Below the pieces are notes generated by a model. That model had not been told where the DNA came from, made no database searches, and worked only from the letters and a program-made list of their open reading frames with translations. A DNA stretch of 64,000 nucleotides from Stigmatella aurantiaca DW4/3-1 (GTDB lineage Bacteria; Myxococcota; Myxococcia; Myxococcales; Myxococcaceae), in contig NC_014623.1 of NCBI RefSeq assembly GCF_000165485.1, positions 4,545,501 to 4,609,500 of the forward strand, written 5' to 3'. Shown piece by piece: positions 7,907-16,650 of this stretch. Position numbers and translations under genes: made by a program. Within the stretch, counting starts at the first letter, position 1, and the number at the start of each line of letters is the position of its first letter.

Positions 7907-10288
7907 ATGAACTCCGTCCTCTTTCTCCTCGTCCTTGCCTCCGCCGTGTCGCTCGCGACCGCGCAACCCGTGGCCTCCGAGCCCACCCACGCTCCGCAGC
8001 CTCGCACGGAGGGTGCGCCCCCGGAGGCCCTGTTGGGCCCGTTGCCGGATGCCGAGAAGACGCCGTTGCCCGCCGGGTACGTGGAGGTGTTCAACCCCGC
8101 TTTTCCCCTGCCGTGGGTCGAGCCGGCCAAGGTCCGGGTCGACAAGGGCCGGGCGTACCGGTTGGAGGACCTGTCGCCGTACTTCGCGGAGGGACGGCGG
8201 AAGGAGGCCAAGGAGGCCTTTGACCGCGGCCTCTACGTCCGGGCCCGGGCCCTGCTGCACCTGGAAGGAAACGCACTGCCCGTGCGGTACCTGCGGGCCC
8301 TGAGTGCCGTGCGGGCGGGGGATGACGCGCGCGCGGCCGAGGAGATGACGGCCCTGGCGGAGGACTACCCAGCGCTGAGCGATCGGTGCTTCACCCACGC
8401 CGGGGTGGCGCTCGAGCAGTTGGGGCGTTTCGAGGAGTCGGCGGCGCTGTTGGGCCGGGTGCCGGAGGAGTCGAAGCTGTACGTGGACGCCCGGCTGGGG
8501 ATGGCGCGCGTGCTGCGCAAGAAGAAGGATTTTGACGGGGCCATGGCGGCGCTCGCCCCGCTGACGGCCCGGCCCGCCCCGTCCTTTGGCCGCAGCGTGG
8601 GGGCCGAGGCCCTCATGGCCACCGCCGACATCGCCGCGGAGAAGAAGGACCGCGAGCACGAGCGCGAGGCGCTCTGGAAGCTGTGGGCCCGCTACCCGCT
8701 CTCGCAGCTGACGAAGCAGGCCGAGCGCCGGCTCAAGGGGCTCAAGCCACCGCTGGAGGCCCAGGTGGCGCGCGCCGAGCAGCTCATCGAGCTGCACCGC
8801 AACAAGCAGGGGCTCACCGCGCTCGAGCCGCTCCTGCCCTCGCTGAATCTGCCGGAGCCGCTGGCGTGCCGGGCGCACTTCGCCTTCGGCAAGGGCATGC
8901 GCAAGGAGCGCCAGCACACGCGCGCCATCGCCGCCCTCGTGCCCGTGGTGGAGAAGTGCCAGGACGCGGACCTGCTGCCCCGGGCCATGTATGTGCTGGG
9001 CTCTTCGCGCTCCATCGTGGATCCCCGGCGTGGCACCGAGACGTACGAGCGGCTGGCCCGCGAGTTTCCCGGACACTCCTTCGCGGACGACGCCCTGTTC
9101 TATGCGGCCGACCTGTACGTGAAGACGAACCAGCTGGATCAGGCGCTCGCGCGCCTGGAGGAGCTGGAGCGCAATTATCCGAAAGCCGACTTCCTGGGCG
9201 AGGCGCTTTTCAAGGCGTTCTGGATCGCCCGCACCCGCAAGGTGCCCGATGGCGGGCTGGACCTGTTGTCCCGCATCGAGCAGCGCTTCGCGGACGCGGA
9301 CGAGACATATGACGTGGAGCGGGCCCTGTACTGGCGGGCGCGCACGCTGCAGGAGCGCGGGGACATGCCGGGCGCGGTGGGCCTCTTCGAGAAGCTCGCC
9401 GTGGAGCACCCCGCCACCTATTACGGGCTGATGGCGCGCTCGCAGCTCGGCGAGGTGGACAAGGACCGCCTGGAGCGCATTGCCCCGCAGCTCGTTTTCA
9501 CCCCGGAGACCGCCAGCCCCTGGCCCCTGCATGCGGGCTCCATGGAGAAGGATCCGCACTTCCTGGCGGGCGTGGAGATGATGCGCCTGGGCTTCCCGGA
9601 GGCGGTGTCCTCCGAGCTGCTCGCGGTCAACCGCACGGGGCTGCCCCCCGAGCCCATGCGGCTCATCGTCCACTTGCTGTCCCTGGCGGGCGACGAGCGC
9701 TCCGCGCATGCCGTGGCCCGCGTGGCCCTGCGCCGGGACCTGGGCGGGCGGATCACCCCGCAGACGCGGTCCGTGTGGGAGATTGCCTACCCCAATGCGT
9801 TCCGGGAGCTGATCGAGAAGCACACCCGGGCGGCGGGGGTGGAGCCGGATCTGTTGCAGGCGCTGATGCGGGAGGAGAGCGCGTTGGATCCCAAGGCGCT
9901 CTCGTGGGCCGGCGCGCTGGGGCTGACGCAGCTCATGCCGTACACGGCCAAGGGCGTGGCCCAGCAGCTGAAGATCAAGAACTTCCGGGTCGAGGCCCTG
10001 TTGGATCCGGACCTCAACATTCGTTTGGGCGCCCACTACCTGGGCGAGCTGGTCAAGAAGTTCGATGGGCACACGCCGTTCGCGGTGGGCAGCTACAACG
10101 CGGGCTCGGGGGCGGTGAACCGCTGGCGCTCCGAGCGCCCGGGGATGCCGCTGGACGCGTGGGTGGAGGAAGTGCCCATCGCCGAGACGCGCGGCTACAT
10201 CAAGCGCGTGCTGCGCTCGTACAACACCTACCAGCTGCTCTATGGGCGCCCCGCGAAGGTGCCCGTGGTGAAGTCCGCGGGGTTGTGA
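7907..10288 (+). CDS. Soluble lytic transglycosylase, Slt70-like
   Basis: 793 residues. A cleavable signal peptide (MNSVLFLLVLASAVSLATA) exports it to the periplasm. Residues 100-600 are a long alpha-superhelical region of TPR-like pairs, as in Slt70. The C-terminal SLT domain (about 635-760) carries the catalytic Glu in LMREESALDP, followed by GLTQLMPYTAKG and GSYNAGSGAVNRW. It would cleave peptidoglycan between MurNAc and GlcNAc to give 1,6-anhydro ends. ATG 7907 is chosen because it begins the signal peptide. The frame is open much further upstream, across the kinase gene on the other strand, but those codons are not protein-like. Confidence 0.88.
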   Translation: MNSVLFLLVLASAVSLATAQPVASEPTHAPQPRTEGAPPEALLGPLPDAEKTPLPAGYVEVFNPAFPLPWVEPAKVRVDKGRAYRLEDLSPYFAEGRRKEAKEAFDRGLYVRARALLHLEGNALPVRYLRALSAVRAGDDARAAEEMTALAEDYPALSDRCFTHAGVALEQLGRFEESAALLGRVPEESKLYVDARLGMARVLRKKKDFDGAMAALAPLTARPAPSFGRSVGAEALMATADIAAEKKDREHEREALWKLWARYPLSQLTKQAERRLKGLKPPLEAQVARAEQLIELHRNKQGLTALEPLLPSLNLPEPLACRAHFAFGKGMRKERQHTRAIAALVPVVEKCQDADLLPRAMYVLGSSRSIVDPRRGTETYERLAREFPGHSFADDALFYAADLYVKTNQLDQALARLEELERNYPKADFLGEALFKAFWIARTRKVPDGGLDLLSRIEQRFADADETYDVERALYWRARTLQERGDMPGAVGLFEKLAVEHPATYYGLMARSQLGEVDKDRLERIAPQLVFTPETASPWPLHAGSMEKDPHFLAGVEMMRLGFPEAVSSELLAVNRTGLPPEPMRLIVHLLSLAGDERSAHAVARVALRRDLGGRITPQTRSVWEIAYPNAFRELIEKHTRAAGVEPDLLQALMREESALDPKALSWAGALGLTQLMPYTAKGVAQQLKIKNFRVEALLDPDLNIRLGAHYLGELVKKFDGHTPFAVGSYNAGSGAVNRWRSERPGMPLDAWVEEVPIAETRGYIKRVLRSYNTYQLLYGRPAKVPVVKSAGL

Positions 10289-10336
10289 CCAGGGCGTGGC
10301 TGGCGCCCGGGGCCTGGGTCTCCTAGACTCGGGTTC

Positions 10337-11737
10337 ATGGGCGCACCTTCTCAGCGAGGGGAGAGCGGGAAGAACGCGCTCCTGCGCTCGCTTCCGTCCA
10401 TCGAGCAGCTCCTGCGCCGTCCCGCGCTGGAGTCTCGGCTGGCTGCGATCCCCAGGGCCCGTGCCGTGGCCGCCCTGCGGTTGGCGGTGGAGCGGGTGCG
10501 CGGGCGCCTGTTGAGGGGAGAGGCCCGGCCCTTCGAGGACGCGGACGTGGACGAGGCCCTGCGCTCCCTGCTCACCCCGCGCTTGCGCGCGGTGCTCAAC
10601 GCCACGGGCGTGGTGCTGCACACCAACTTGGGCCGCGCGCCGCTGGCCCCGGAGGCGGTGGCCCGCGTGGCGGCGGTGGCCCGGGGGTATTCGAACCTCG
10701 AGTACGACCTGGAGGAAGGGGAGCGCGGCACCCGCTACGCCCCCGTCGCAGGCCTGCTCACGGAGCTGACGGGGGCGGAGGACGCACTCGTCGTGAACAA
10801 CGGTGCGGGTGCGGCGCTGCTGGTGCTGGCGGCGCTGGCGGCGGGCAAGGAGTGCGTCCTCTCGCGCGGGGAGCTGGTGGAGATCGGCGGCGGCTTCCGG
10901 GTGCCGGAGGTGATGCGCCAGTCCGGCGCGCGTCTGGTGGAGGTGGGCACCACCAACCGCACGCGCCGCTCGGACTACGAGGGGGCCCTGACCCCCGAGA
11001 CCGGCTTGCTGGTGAAGGTGCACCGCTCCAACTTCGAGATGGTGGGTTTCACCGAGGAGGTGGCGGTGGCGGAGCTGGCCGCGCTCGGCCGGGCGCGAGG
11101 GGTGCCGGTGTTCCAGGATCTCGGCTCGGGCCTGCTGGTGCCCTTGAAGGGCGACGGGCTCACCGCCGAGCCTTCCGTGCGCCACGCCGTGACGGCGGGG
11201 GTGGACGTGGTGGCCTTCTCTGGAGACAAGCTGCTGGGGGGCCCCCAGGCGGGGATCATCGTGGGGCGGCATGCCCTGTTGTCCCGCATCAAGGCACACC
11301 CGCTCACCCGGGCCCTGAGGGTGGACAAGATGACGGTCGCGGCGCTGGAGGCCACCCTGGAGCTGTACCGGGATGGCCGTCCGGAGGCGGTGCCCACCTG
11401 GAGGTTGCTCGCCCAGCCCTCCGAGGTGCTGCGGGCCCGTGCCGAGCGGCTGCGGGGGCTGCTGGCCGCGCAGGGCGTGACGGTGCGCGTGGCCGAGGTG
11501 TCGGGGCAGGTAGGGGGAGGAGCGATGCCCTTGGCCCGCTTGCCCTCGTTCGCCTGCATCCTCACTGTTCAGGAACCAGAAGGATTCCTGGAGAGCCTGC
11601 GTGGCGCCGAGGTGCCAGTTATTGGAAGGATTGCGGACGGCGAGGTGCTTCTCGACGTCCGCTGTTTGGCGGAGGACGAGCTGGGACGGGTGGCCGAGGC
11701 CGTCGGTGGCACCGCTGGACAGGAAAGAGGCCCATGA
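10337..11737 (+). CDS. selA: L-seryl-tRNA(Sec) selenium transferase SelA
   Basis: 466 residues, the usual length. The enzyme uses PLP to convert Ser-tRNA(Sec) to selenocysteinyl-tRNA(Sec). The N-terminal helical domain is followed by NATGVVLHTNLGRAPL, the classic SelA opening of the PLP domain, then VNNGAGA, GTTNRTR, QDLGSG and the PLP lysine Lys298 in FSGDKLLGGPQAG. All key residues are present. Its stop overlaps the start of the HNH gene by four bases (ATGA), so the two are translationally coupled. Neither selB nor a selenocysteine tRNA is seen nearby. Its presence implies that the organism decodes some UGA codons as selenocysteine. Confidence 0.95.
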   Translation: MGAPSQRGESGKNALLRSLPSIEQLLRRPALESRLAAIPRARAVAALRLAVERVRGRLLRGEARPFEDADVDEALRSLLTPRLRAVLNATGVVLHTNLGRAPLAPEAVARVAAVARGYSNLEYDLEEGERGTRYAPVAGLLTELTGAEDALVVNNGAGAALLVLAALAAGKECVLSRGELVEIGGGFRVPEVMRQSGARLVEVGTTNRTRRSDYEGALTPETGLLVKVHRSNFEMVGFTEEVAVAELAALGRARGVPVFQDLGSGLLVPLKGDGLTAEPSVRHAVTAGVDVVAFSGDKLLGGPQAGIIVGRHALLSRIKAHPLTRALRVDKMTVAALEATLELYRDGRPEAVPTWRLLAQPSEVLRARAERLRGLLAAQGVTVRVAEVSGQVGGGAMPLARLPSFACILTVQEPEGFLESLRGAEVPVIGRIADGEVLLDVRCLAEDELGRVAEAVGGTAGQERGP

Positions 11738-12327
11738 TCGAAAGCGCTGTCCTGGTTCTTAACCGGAATTATCAACCGGTCCACGTCACCTCGGTAAAGC
11801 GCGCCTTCTCCCTGCTCTATCAGGGCGTGGCCAAGGCGATCGACGACCAGTACAAGCTTTACGAGTTCGATGATTGGGCGGCGCTGAGCACCACGGGCGA
11901 TTGCATTGTCACGGTGAACCGCGCCATCCGCGTGCCCCGGGTGCTGGTGCTCTCCGCCTATGAGTACCTGCCCAAGGGACGGGTGCGCTTCTCCCGGCTC
12001 AACATCTACGCGAGGGATCACGACACCTGCCAGTACTGCGGGCGCACCCTGCCGCGCTCGGAGTTGAACCTGGACCACGTGAACCCCCGGTGCGAGGGCG
12101 GCAAGACGACGTGGGAGAACGTGGTGTGCTCCTGTGTCCCCTGCAACCTGCGCAAGGGGGGGCGGACGCCGGAGCGGGCGGGGATGAAGCTGCTGCGCCG
12201 GCCGTTCCGTCCCCGGTGGACTCCTCTGTTCCGGGGCGCCATCCGGCGCGTCACGTACCGGGAGTGGCTGCCCTTCCTGCGTGTGGAAGACGCCTCGTAC
12301 TGGAACGTGGAGCTGCTGGACGAATAG
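11734..12327 (+). CDS. HNH endonuclease-domain protein
   Basis: 197 residues. The C-terminal half has an HNH nuclease fold: CQYCGRTLP, the LDHVNPRCEGGKTTWENVV core with its His residues, and a second CxxC pair in CVPCNLRKG that binds structural zinc. The N-terminal half (VLVLNRNYQPVHVTSVKRA) matches a widespread family of small HNH proteins of unknown substrate that occur outside mobile elements. The start at 11734 overlaps the selA stop and has GGAAAGAGG just upstream. Cutting of DNA is inferred only from the fold. A strong hairpin follows 23 bases after the stop. Confidence 0.85.
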   Translation: MIESAVLVLNRNYQPVHVTSVKRAFSLLYQGVAKAIDDQYKLYEFDDWAALSTTGDCIVTVNRAIRVPRVLVLSAYEYLPKGRVRFSRLNIYARDHDTCQYCGRTLPRSELNLDHVNPRCEGGKTTWENVVCSCVPCNLRKGGRTPERAGMKLLRRPFRPRWTPLFRGAIRRVTYREWLPFLRVEDASYWNVELLDE

Positions 12328-12350
12328 GGCCGCCTCTTGCCTGCCTGCTC

Positions 12351-12380
12351 GACTCCCCGGCCTCAAAAGGTCAGGGAGTC
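12351..12380 (+). terminator. Hairpin after the selA-HNH pair
   Basis: GACTCCC pairs with GGGAGTC, and inside it GGCCT pairs with AGGTC (one G-T) across a CAAA loop; one C-A mismatch separates the two parts. This gives about 12 bp. No T run follows, so it is either a weak intrinsic terminator, a Rho-associated structure or a leader hairpin for the next gene. Confidence 0.4.
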
Positions 12381-12416
12381 GACGCGGAGGGCAGGACGGG
12401 TTTTGATATACGCCGA

Positions 12417-13469
12417 TTGAAGCCCGGCACATCCATTCCTGCTGATTCCCGCCGCATTGCCCCTCCCGCGAAGGACGTCCGGGACTTGGGGACACCGGTC
12501 CTCCACGCGGCGAGCGCTGGTCCGCCGGGGCTCTCCAAGCGCGCCCGTCCGCGGCGCGTCATCGCCGTGGGCGGCGGAAAGGGTGGCATCGGCAAGACGC
12601 TCGTCTCGGCCAACCTCGGCATCGCGTTGGCGCAGGCCGGCATGCGCGTGCTGCTGGTGGACGCGGACTTGGGCGGAGCCAACCTGCACACGTGCCTTGG
12701 CGTGGGCCAGCCGAGCGCGACGCTGTCGGACTTCGTGCGCAGCAACAAGACCCGGCTGGAGGACATCATCCTGCCCACGGGGGTCCCCCAGCTGTCGCTC
12801 ATCGCGGGGGCCCAGGATGTGCTGGACGCGGCCAACATCAAGTACGCCCAGAAGCAGAAGCTGCTGCGCTCGCTGATGACGCTGCCGGTGGACTACCTGT
12901 TGCTGGACCTGGGGGCGGGCACCAGCTTCAACACGCTCGATTTCTTCCTCGTGGCCGACCACGGGGTGCTGGTGGTGCTCCCCGAGCCCACCGCGGTGGA
13001 GAATGCCTATCGCTTCGTCAAGGCGGCCTTCTTCCGCCGCCTCCAGCAGGTGGAGGCCCAGTACGGCATCGAAGAGCTGGTGGAGAGTGCCCTGACCACC
13101 CGGGAGGGGACCTTGCGGACCCCCCATGATTTCATCTCCCAGGTGCGCAAGGAGGATCCGGCCGCGGGGGCGCGGCTGGAGAAGGAGCTGTTGTCCTTCC
13201 GCATCCGCTTGGTGGTGAACCAGGCGCGCACGGACGCGGACATGACGGTGGGCACCGCCGTGGTGTCCGCGTGGAAGAAGTTTTTCGGTCTGGAGATGGA
13301 TGACCTGGGGGCCATCCGTTACGACGATGAGGCCTGGCGCGCGATCCGCAAGCGCCGGCCCGTCTTGCTGGAGCGGCCCGATTCCCCCGCCGCTCAGGGC
13401 CTTCAGCGCATCGCGGGACGCATCCTGGCCCTCGACGGTACCGCCATTCCCACCCCACCCTCGCCATGA
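12417..13469 (+). CDS. MinD/ParA-family ATPase
   Basis: About 350 residues. The deviant Walker A motif GGGKGGIGKT identifies the MinD/FlhG/Mrp branch of ParA-like ATPases, followed by LLVDADLGGANLH and Walker B-like DYLLLDLGAG. These proteins dimerise on ATP and place other components in the cell or regulate them. There is no ATG in the upstream part of the frame; TTG at 12417 gives a start before a Pro-rich 45-residue lead-in and is the best guess. The stop overlaps the start of the J-domain/HTH gene (ATGA), so the two products are probably made in equal amounts and may act together. No flagellar genes are nearby, so FlhG function is unlikely. Confidence 0.82.
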   Translation: MKPGTSIPADSRRIAPPAKDVRDLGTPVLHAASAGPPGLSKRARPRRVIAVGGGKGGIGKTLVSANLGIALAQAGMRVLLVDADLGGANLHTCLGVGQPSATLSDFVRSNKTRLEDIILPTGVPQLSLIAGAQDVLDAANIKYAQKQKLLRSLMTLPVDYLLLDLGAGTSFNTLDFFLVADHGVLVVLPEPTAVENAYRFVKAAFFRRLQQVEAQYGIEELVESALTTREGTLRTPHDFISQVRKEDPAAGARLEKELLSFRIRLVVNQARTDADMTVGTAVVSAWKKFFGLEMDDLGAIRYDDEAWRAIRKRRPVLLERPDSPAAQGLQRIAGRILALDGTAIPTPPSP

Positions 13470-15121
13470 AGCCTTTCGAGCAGCAAACCTACTACGAACT
13501 TCTCGAGGTGCCCGTCACCGCGCCCGGGGCGGAGATCCGCGCCGCGTTCGAGCGGGCGCTCGAAACGTACTCGCCGGACTCCGTCGCGGTGTACATGCTG
13601 GTGGATCCGGGGCAGCTGGACTCGCTGAGGGCCCGCCTCACCGAGGCGATGGAGATCCTCACCGAGCCGGACCTGCGTGAAGAGTACGATCAGATGATCG
13701 GCGTCAAGCAGGCCAAGAAGAACACGGTGGTGGAGCCACCCGTTCCGGCGATGGTGGCGCCGCAAGCGCCGTCCGTGCAGCCTGCCGAAAAGACGGCGGT
13801 CCCTCTGGCGGAGGCCGTGGCTCCGCCTGTTTCCGAGGAAGCACCTCCGGTGGTGGCGGCCTCCGTGGAAGCACCGCTTGCAGAGAAGGCTCCTGTGGCG
13901 GCTGGGGTGGACGTCCCACCGGCCGTGGAGGCTCCGGAGGCGGCCCCCGTGGTAGCGGCGCCTCCGGTAGCGGCGGCGCCTCCGGTAGCAGTGGCGCCAG
14001 TGGCAGCGCCTCCGGTAGCAGCGGTCTCCGTGGACGTTCCACCGGCCGTCGCGGCTCAGGGAGGGACTCCCGGGCCCGCGCCTGTGGCCCCAGCAGCCCC
14101 CGAGCCGGTGGTGATGCCCACGCTGTCGCCCCAGCAGATCCACGCGGCCTTCCGCAGCTACGCCATCTCGTATGTCCCCATCCTGGTGCCAGCGCCGTCG
14201 CTGACAGGCTCGTCGGGCATGGCAGCGTTCCCGGTCCCGGCACAGGCAACCCCTGGGCCCCTTCCGGAGGCCCCCCTCGAGGAGCCCGCTTCGGTGGCCC
14301 CCGCGCCTCGGGCCGGTTCCTCCTCCGCGGAGGGTCCCACGGAGGAGGTTCGGGAGAAAGCGGTGCCCGAGCCCGTTCCCCAGCCCGTGGCGGCGGAGCC
14401 TCCGGACGCCGTCCCTGTCAGCCACCCCGCCGAGCCTGTGGCTTTGGTGGAGGTCGCTCCTGCGCAGGTCACGGAGCCTTCCGTGGCCGAGTCCCCTCTG
14501 ATGACGTCCTCCTCGCTGCATGAGGAAGAGGTGTCCGGGGTGGGGGCACCCCTGCCCGCGCGGGGGGAGCCCAGAGCCCCTGCCGGGGGACCGGTGCGGA
14601 AATCCTCGCCACTGGAACGGAGGGTGACCCCTCCGCCCTTGCCCCCCGCAGGACGGCGCCTCCACCGGCCTGCGTCTGGGGAGCCCTCTCAGAACGGGGC
14701 CCGGGAGCCCGAGAGAGGGGCCCCGGCCTCCGCCTCCTCGGGGGGACGGAACCTGGGCGAGGCCCAGCATCTGGCGCAGGAGTCCGCCATCGCCACGGCG
14801 GAGGCGGCGCTCGCGGTGGTGGCGGCCAAGGCCCGCGAGCCCCGGCCCAAACCTCCGGAAATCCCCCCCGGCACCGAGTTCAACGGCGAGGTGCTGCGTC
14901 AGGTCCGCGAGGGCAGGGGATTGTCACTGCACCAGTTGGCCGAGCGCACGCGCATCTCCGCCAAGCACCTGGAGAACGTGGAGGCGGACCGCTACGCCGC
15001 GCTTCCAGCCACGGTGTACCTGCGCGGCTTCCTGATGAGCCTGGCCCGCGAACTGGGGCTGGATCCGCTCAAGGTGTCGCGCAGTTACCTCACCCTCGCC
15101 TCCGGAGCGCAGAAGAAGTGA
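13466..15121 (+). CDS. J-domain-like / Pro-Ala linker / RodZ-type HTH protein
   Basis: 551 residues in three parts. Residues 1-75 resemble a divergent J domain (TYYELLEVP...AEIRAAFERAL...LREEYDQMIG) without a clear HPD tripeptide. Residues 80-440 are a low-complexity Pro/Ala/Val linker. Residues 470-548 are an HTH_25 (RodZ N-terminal-like) helix-turn-helix: EVLRQVREGRGLSLHQLAE, ISAKHLENVE, LPATVYLRGFL. No membrane segment follows, unlike true RodZ. It is translationally coupled to the upstream MinD/ParA ATPase. Such proteins may link an ATPase to DNA or the cytoskeleton, but this is inference. The linker length probably varies between strains. Confidence 0.75.
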   Translation: MKPFEQQTYYELLEVPVTAPGAEIRAAFERALETYSPDSVAVYMLVDPGQLDSLRARLTEAMEILTEPDLREEYDQMIGVKQAKKNTVVEPPVPAMVAPQAPSVQPAEKTAVPLAEAVAPPVSEEAPPVVAASVEAPLAEKAPVAAGVDVPPAVEAPEAAPVVAAPPVAAAPPVAVAPVAAPPVAAVSVDVPPAVAAQGGTPGPAPVAPAAPEPVVMPTLSPQQIHAAFRSYAISYVPILVPAPSLTGSSGMAAFPVPAQATPGPLPEAPLEEPASVAPAPRAGSSSAEGPTEEVREKAVPEPVPQPVAAEPPDAVPVSHPAEPVALVEVAPAQVTEPSVAESPLMTSSSLHEEEVSGVGAPLPARGEPRAPAGGPVRKSSPLERRVTPPPLPPAGRRLHRPASGEPSQNGAREPERGAPASASSGGRNLGEAQHLAQESAIATAEAALAVVAAKAREPRPKPPEIPPGTEFNGEVLRQVREGRGLSLHQLAERTRISAKHLENVEADRYAALPATVYLRGFLMSLARELGLDPLKVSRSYLTLASGAQKK

Positions 15122-15161
15122 GCCTCTGAAAGGAGGACCGCGAGAGAGACGGGCAGAAAAG

Positions 15162-15190
15162 TTGACTCTCCGCGGTACCGTGCATATGAA
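15162..15190 (+). promoter_or_regulatory. Sigma-70-type promoter
   Basis: TTGACT (15162-15167), a 17-base spacer and TATGAA (15185-15190) closely match the housekeeping consensus. The predicted transcription start near 15197 lies only about three bases before the ATG at 15200, so the transcript is either leaderless or translated from an internal ATG at 15227. Confidence 0.6.
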
Positions 15191-15199
15191 AGAAGTACA

Positions 15200-15463
15200 A
15201 TGACAGAGGAAGAGAAGGTCAAAGCGATGCGTCTGGCTCGCGCGATCGCCTCGGATATCTCGCTCTACAACGAGCAGAAGATCATCAAGGGCATCGAGCA
15301 GGACAACCTCTTCGAGGTCCTCAAGGACGAGCTGGACGAGGGGCGCGATCTCTACAAGAGCCGCGTAAGCGCGGAGATCTTCACGCGGGCGAACTTCTTC
15401 GAGCGGGCCATCAACGACATCGTCCTGCGCTCGAAGGCGCACGTGAAGTCCAAGATTTGGTAG
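15200..15463 (+). CDS. Small conserved helical protein
   Basis: 87 residues, highly charged (MTEEEKVKAMRLARAIA...IIKGIEQDNLF...LKDELDEGRDLYKSRV), probably all alpha-helical, with no membrane segment. I do not recognise the family. Its own promoter begins 38 bases upstream. Two starts are possible: ATG 15200 (near-leaderless) or ATG 15227, which is preceded by GAGGAAGAGAAGG and gives 78 residues. Its last seven bases overlap the TTG start of rluD, so it probably leads a two-gene operon with that pseudouridine synthase. Confidence 0.7.
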   Translation: MTEEEKVKAMRLARAIASDISLYNEQKIIKGIEQDNLFEVLKDELDEGRDLYKSRVSAEIFTRANFFERAINDIVLRSKAHVKSKIW

Positions 15464-16398
15464 CCCCGGGGCCGCGCGAGCACCGCGCTCCTCCCGAAGC
15501 CCGGGGCGAGCGGTTGGATCAGCACCTGGCGCGCGCGTTTCCCGAGTTCACCCGTTCCCGGATTCAGGGGTTGATCGAGGCCGGCCACGTGCGGGCGGAC
15601 GGTCGCCCCGTGAAGGCCTCGTCGCGCCTGCGGGGTGGGGAGCTGTTGTCGCTTCACGTTCCTCCCCCCGTGGCGGCCCTTCCGGAGGCGGAGGAACTGC
15701 CGCTCGAGGTGTTGCACGAGGACCGGGACCTGGTGGTGGTGAACAAGGCGGCGGGCATGGTGGTGCACCCCGGGGCGGGGCATGCCTCGGGGACGCTCGT
15801 GAACGCGCTGCTGCACCGGGTGAAGGACCTGGCGGGCGTGGGCGGAGAGCTCCGGCCGGGCATTGTCCACCGGCTCGACAAGGACACGACCGGGTGTCTG
15901 GTCGTGGCCAAGAACGAGCAGGCGCTGGTGGCGCTGCAGAAGGCCTTCAAAACGCGCGCGGTCGAGAAGACGTACCTGGCGCTGGTGCACGGGCACCCGA
16001 AGGCCGAGGGCCGCATCGAGACGCTGTACGGGCGCCACCCGGTTCACCGCCAACGCTTCACGGGCAAGGTGAAGGAGGGCAAGAGCGCGGTGACGGTGTT
16101 CCGGACGCGCGAGTTCTTCGAGGGGGCGGCGCTGGTGGAGGTGGACCTGCTGACGGGCCGGACGCACCAGATCCGGGTGCACCTGTCCGAGTCCGGGCAC
16201 CCGCTGCTGTGTGATGCGCTGTACGGCGCGGGGCGCAAGGCGAAGGGACAGGTGGCGCAGGCGCAGGAGCGGCTGGGCCGTCAAGCACTGCACGCCTGGC
16301 GCCTGGGCTTTGCCCACCCGAGGACGGGCAAGGCGCTGAAACTCGAAGCCCCCCTCCCGGAGGACTTCGCCGCGAGCATGAAGGTGCTTCGGGAGTAA
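15457..16398 (+). CDS. rluD: Ribosomal large-subunit pseudouridine synthase, RluD family
   Basis: 313 residues. An N-terminal S4 RNA-binding domain (about 15-75, LDQHLARAFPEFTRSRIQGLI) precedes the RsuA/RluA catalytic domain. The active Asp lies in HRLDKDTTGCLVVAKN. Further family blocks are VVNKAAGMVVHPGAGH and LLTGRTHQIRVHL. It converts uridines of 23S rRNA (helix 69 in RluD proper) to pseudouridine. The exact target cannot be told from sequence alone. The TTG start at 15457 overlaps the preceding gene by seven bases. GGGAG near its stop may serve as the ribosome site for the interrupted ORF that follows. Confidence 0.9.
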   Translation: MVAPGPREHRAPPEARGERLDQHLARAFPEFTRSRIQGLIEAGHVRADGRPVKASSRLRGGELLSLHVPPPVAALPEAEELPLEVLHEDRDLVVVNKAAGMVVHPGAGHASGTLVNALLHRVKDLAGVGGELRPGIVHRLDKDTTGCLVVAKNEQALVALQKAFKTRAVEKTYLALVHGHPKAEGRIETLYGRHPVHRQRFTGKVKEGKSAVTVFRTREFFEGAALVEVDLLTGRTHQIRVHLSESGHPLLCDALYGAGRKAKGQVAQAQERLGRQALHAWRLGFAHPRTGKALKLEAPLPEDFAASMKVLRE

Positions 16399-16399
16399 C

Positions 16400-16630
16400 G
16401 TGGATTTTGCTGCGGGTGTCTACGCGCAGATGCAGCTCAACAACCCGTGGCTGCTGTTTCCAGGCGCTGCCTCGTTCATCGTCACGAACATCTATCACCA
16501 GACGGACAACCCGTTTCCCTCGTTCACGCTCCCGCTCGCCTACCGGCAGTGAATTCCCGGGACGCTCATTGTCTTCAAGGAACTCGGGCCATCCTTCACC
16601 TGTCTGGCCATTGCCCAGCGGAACAACTGA
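16400..16630 (+). pseudogene. Short ORF interrupted by an in-frame TGA
   Basis: A GTG at 16400, five bases after a GGGAG, opens 50 codons (beginning VDFAAGVYAQMQLNNPW) ending at TGA 16550-16552. The same frame continues with another 25 GC3-rich, protein-like codons (IPGTLIVFKELGPSFTCLAIAQRNN minus the last few) to TGA at 16630. Both sides look coded, so the inner TGA is most simply a Trp codon mutated to stop, making this a pseudogene of about 76 codons. selA is present in this genome, so selenocysteine is a remote alternative, but no SECIS-like hairpin or known selenoprotein motif was recognised. The family is unknown. Confidence 0.45.
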
Positions 16631-16650
16631 AACCCGTTTGAGGTCGTCTC

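Noticed and set aside
7814-11299. A 1,161-codon open frame on the minus strand opposite the transglycosylase and selA
   Set aside because: It is His/Arg/Gln/Leu-rich with no fold and lies opposite two recognised genes; long antisense frames are normal at this GC content.
16550-16552. Selenocysteine at the in-frame TGA
   Set aside because: selA is present, but there is no recognised selenoprotein motif or clear SECIS hairpin, and a Trp-to-stop mutation is simpler.
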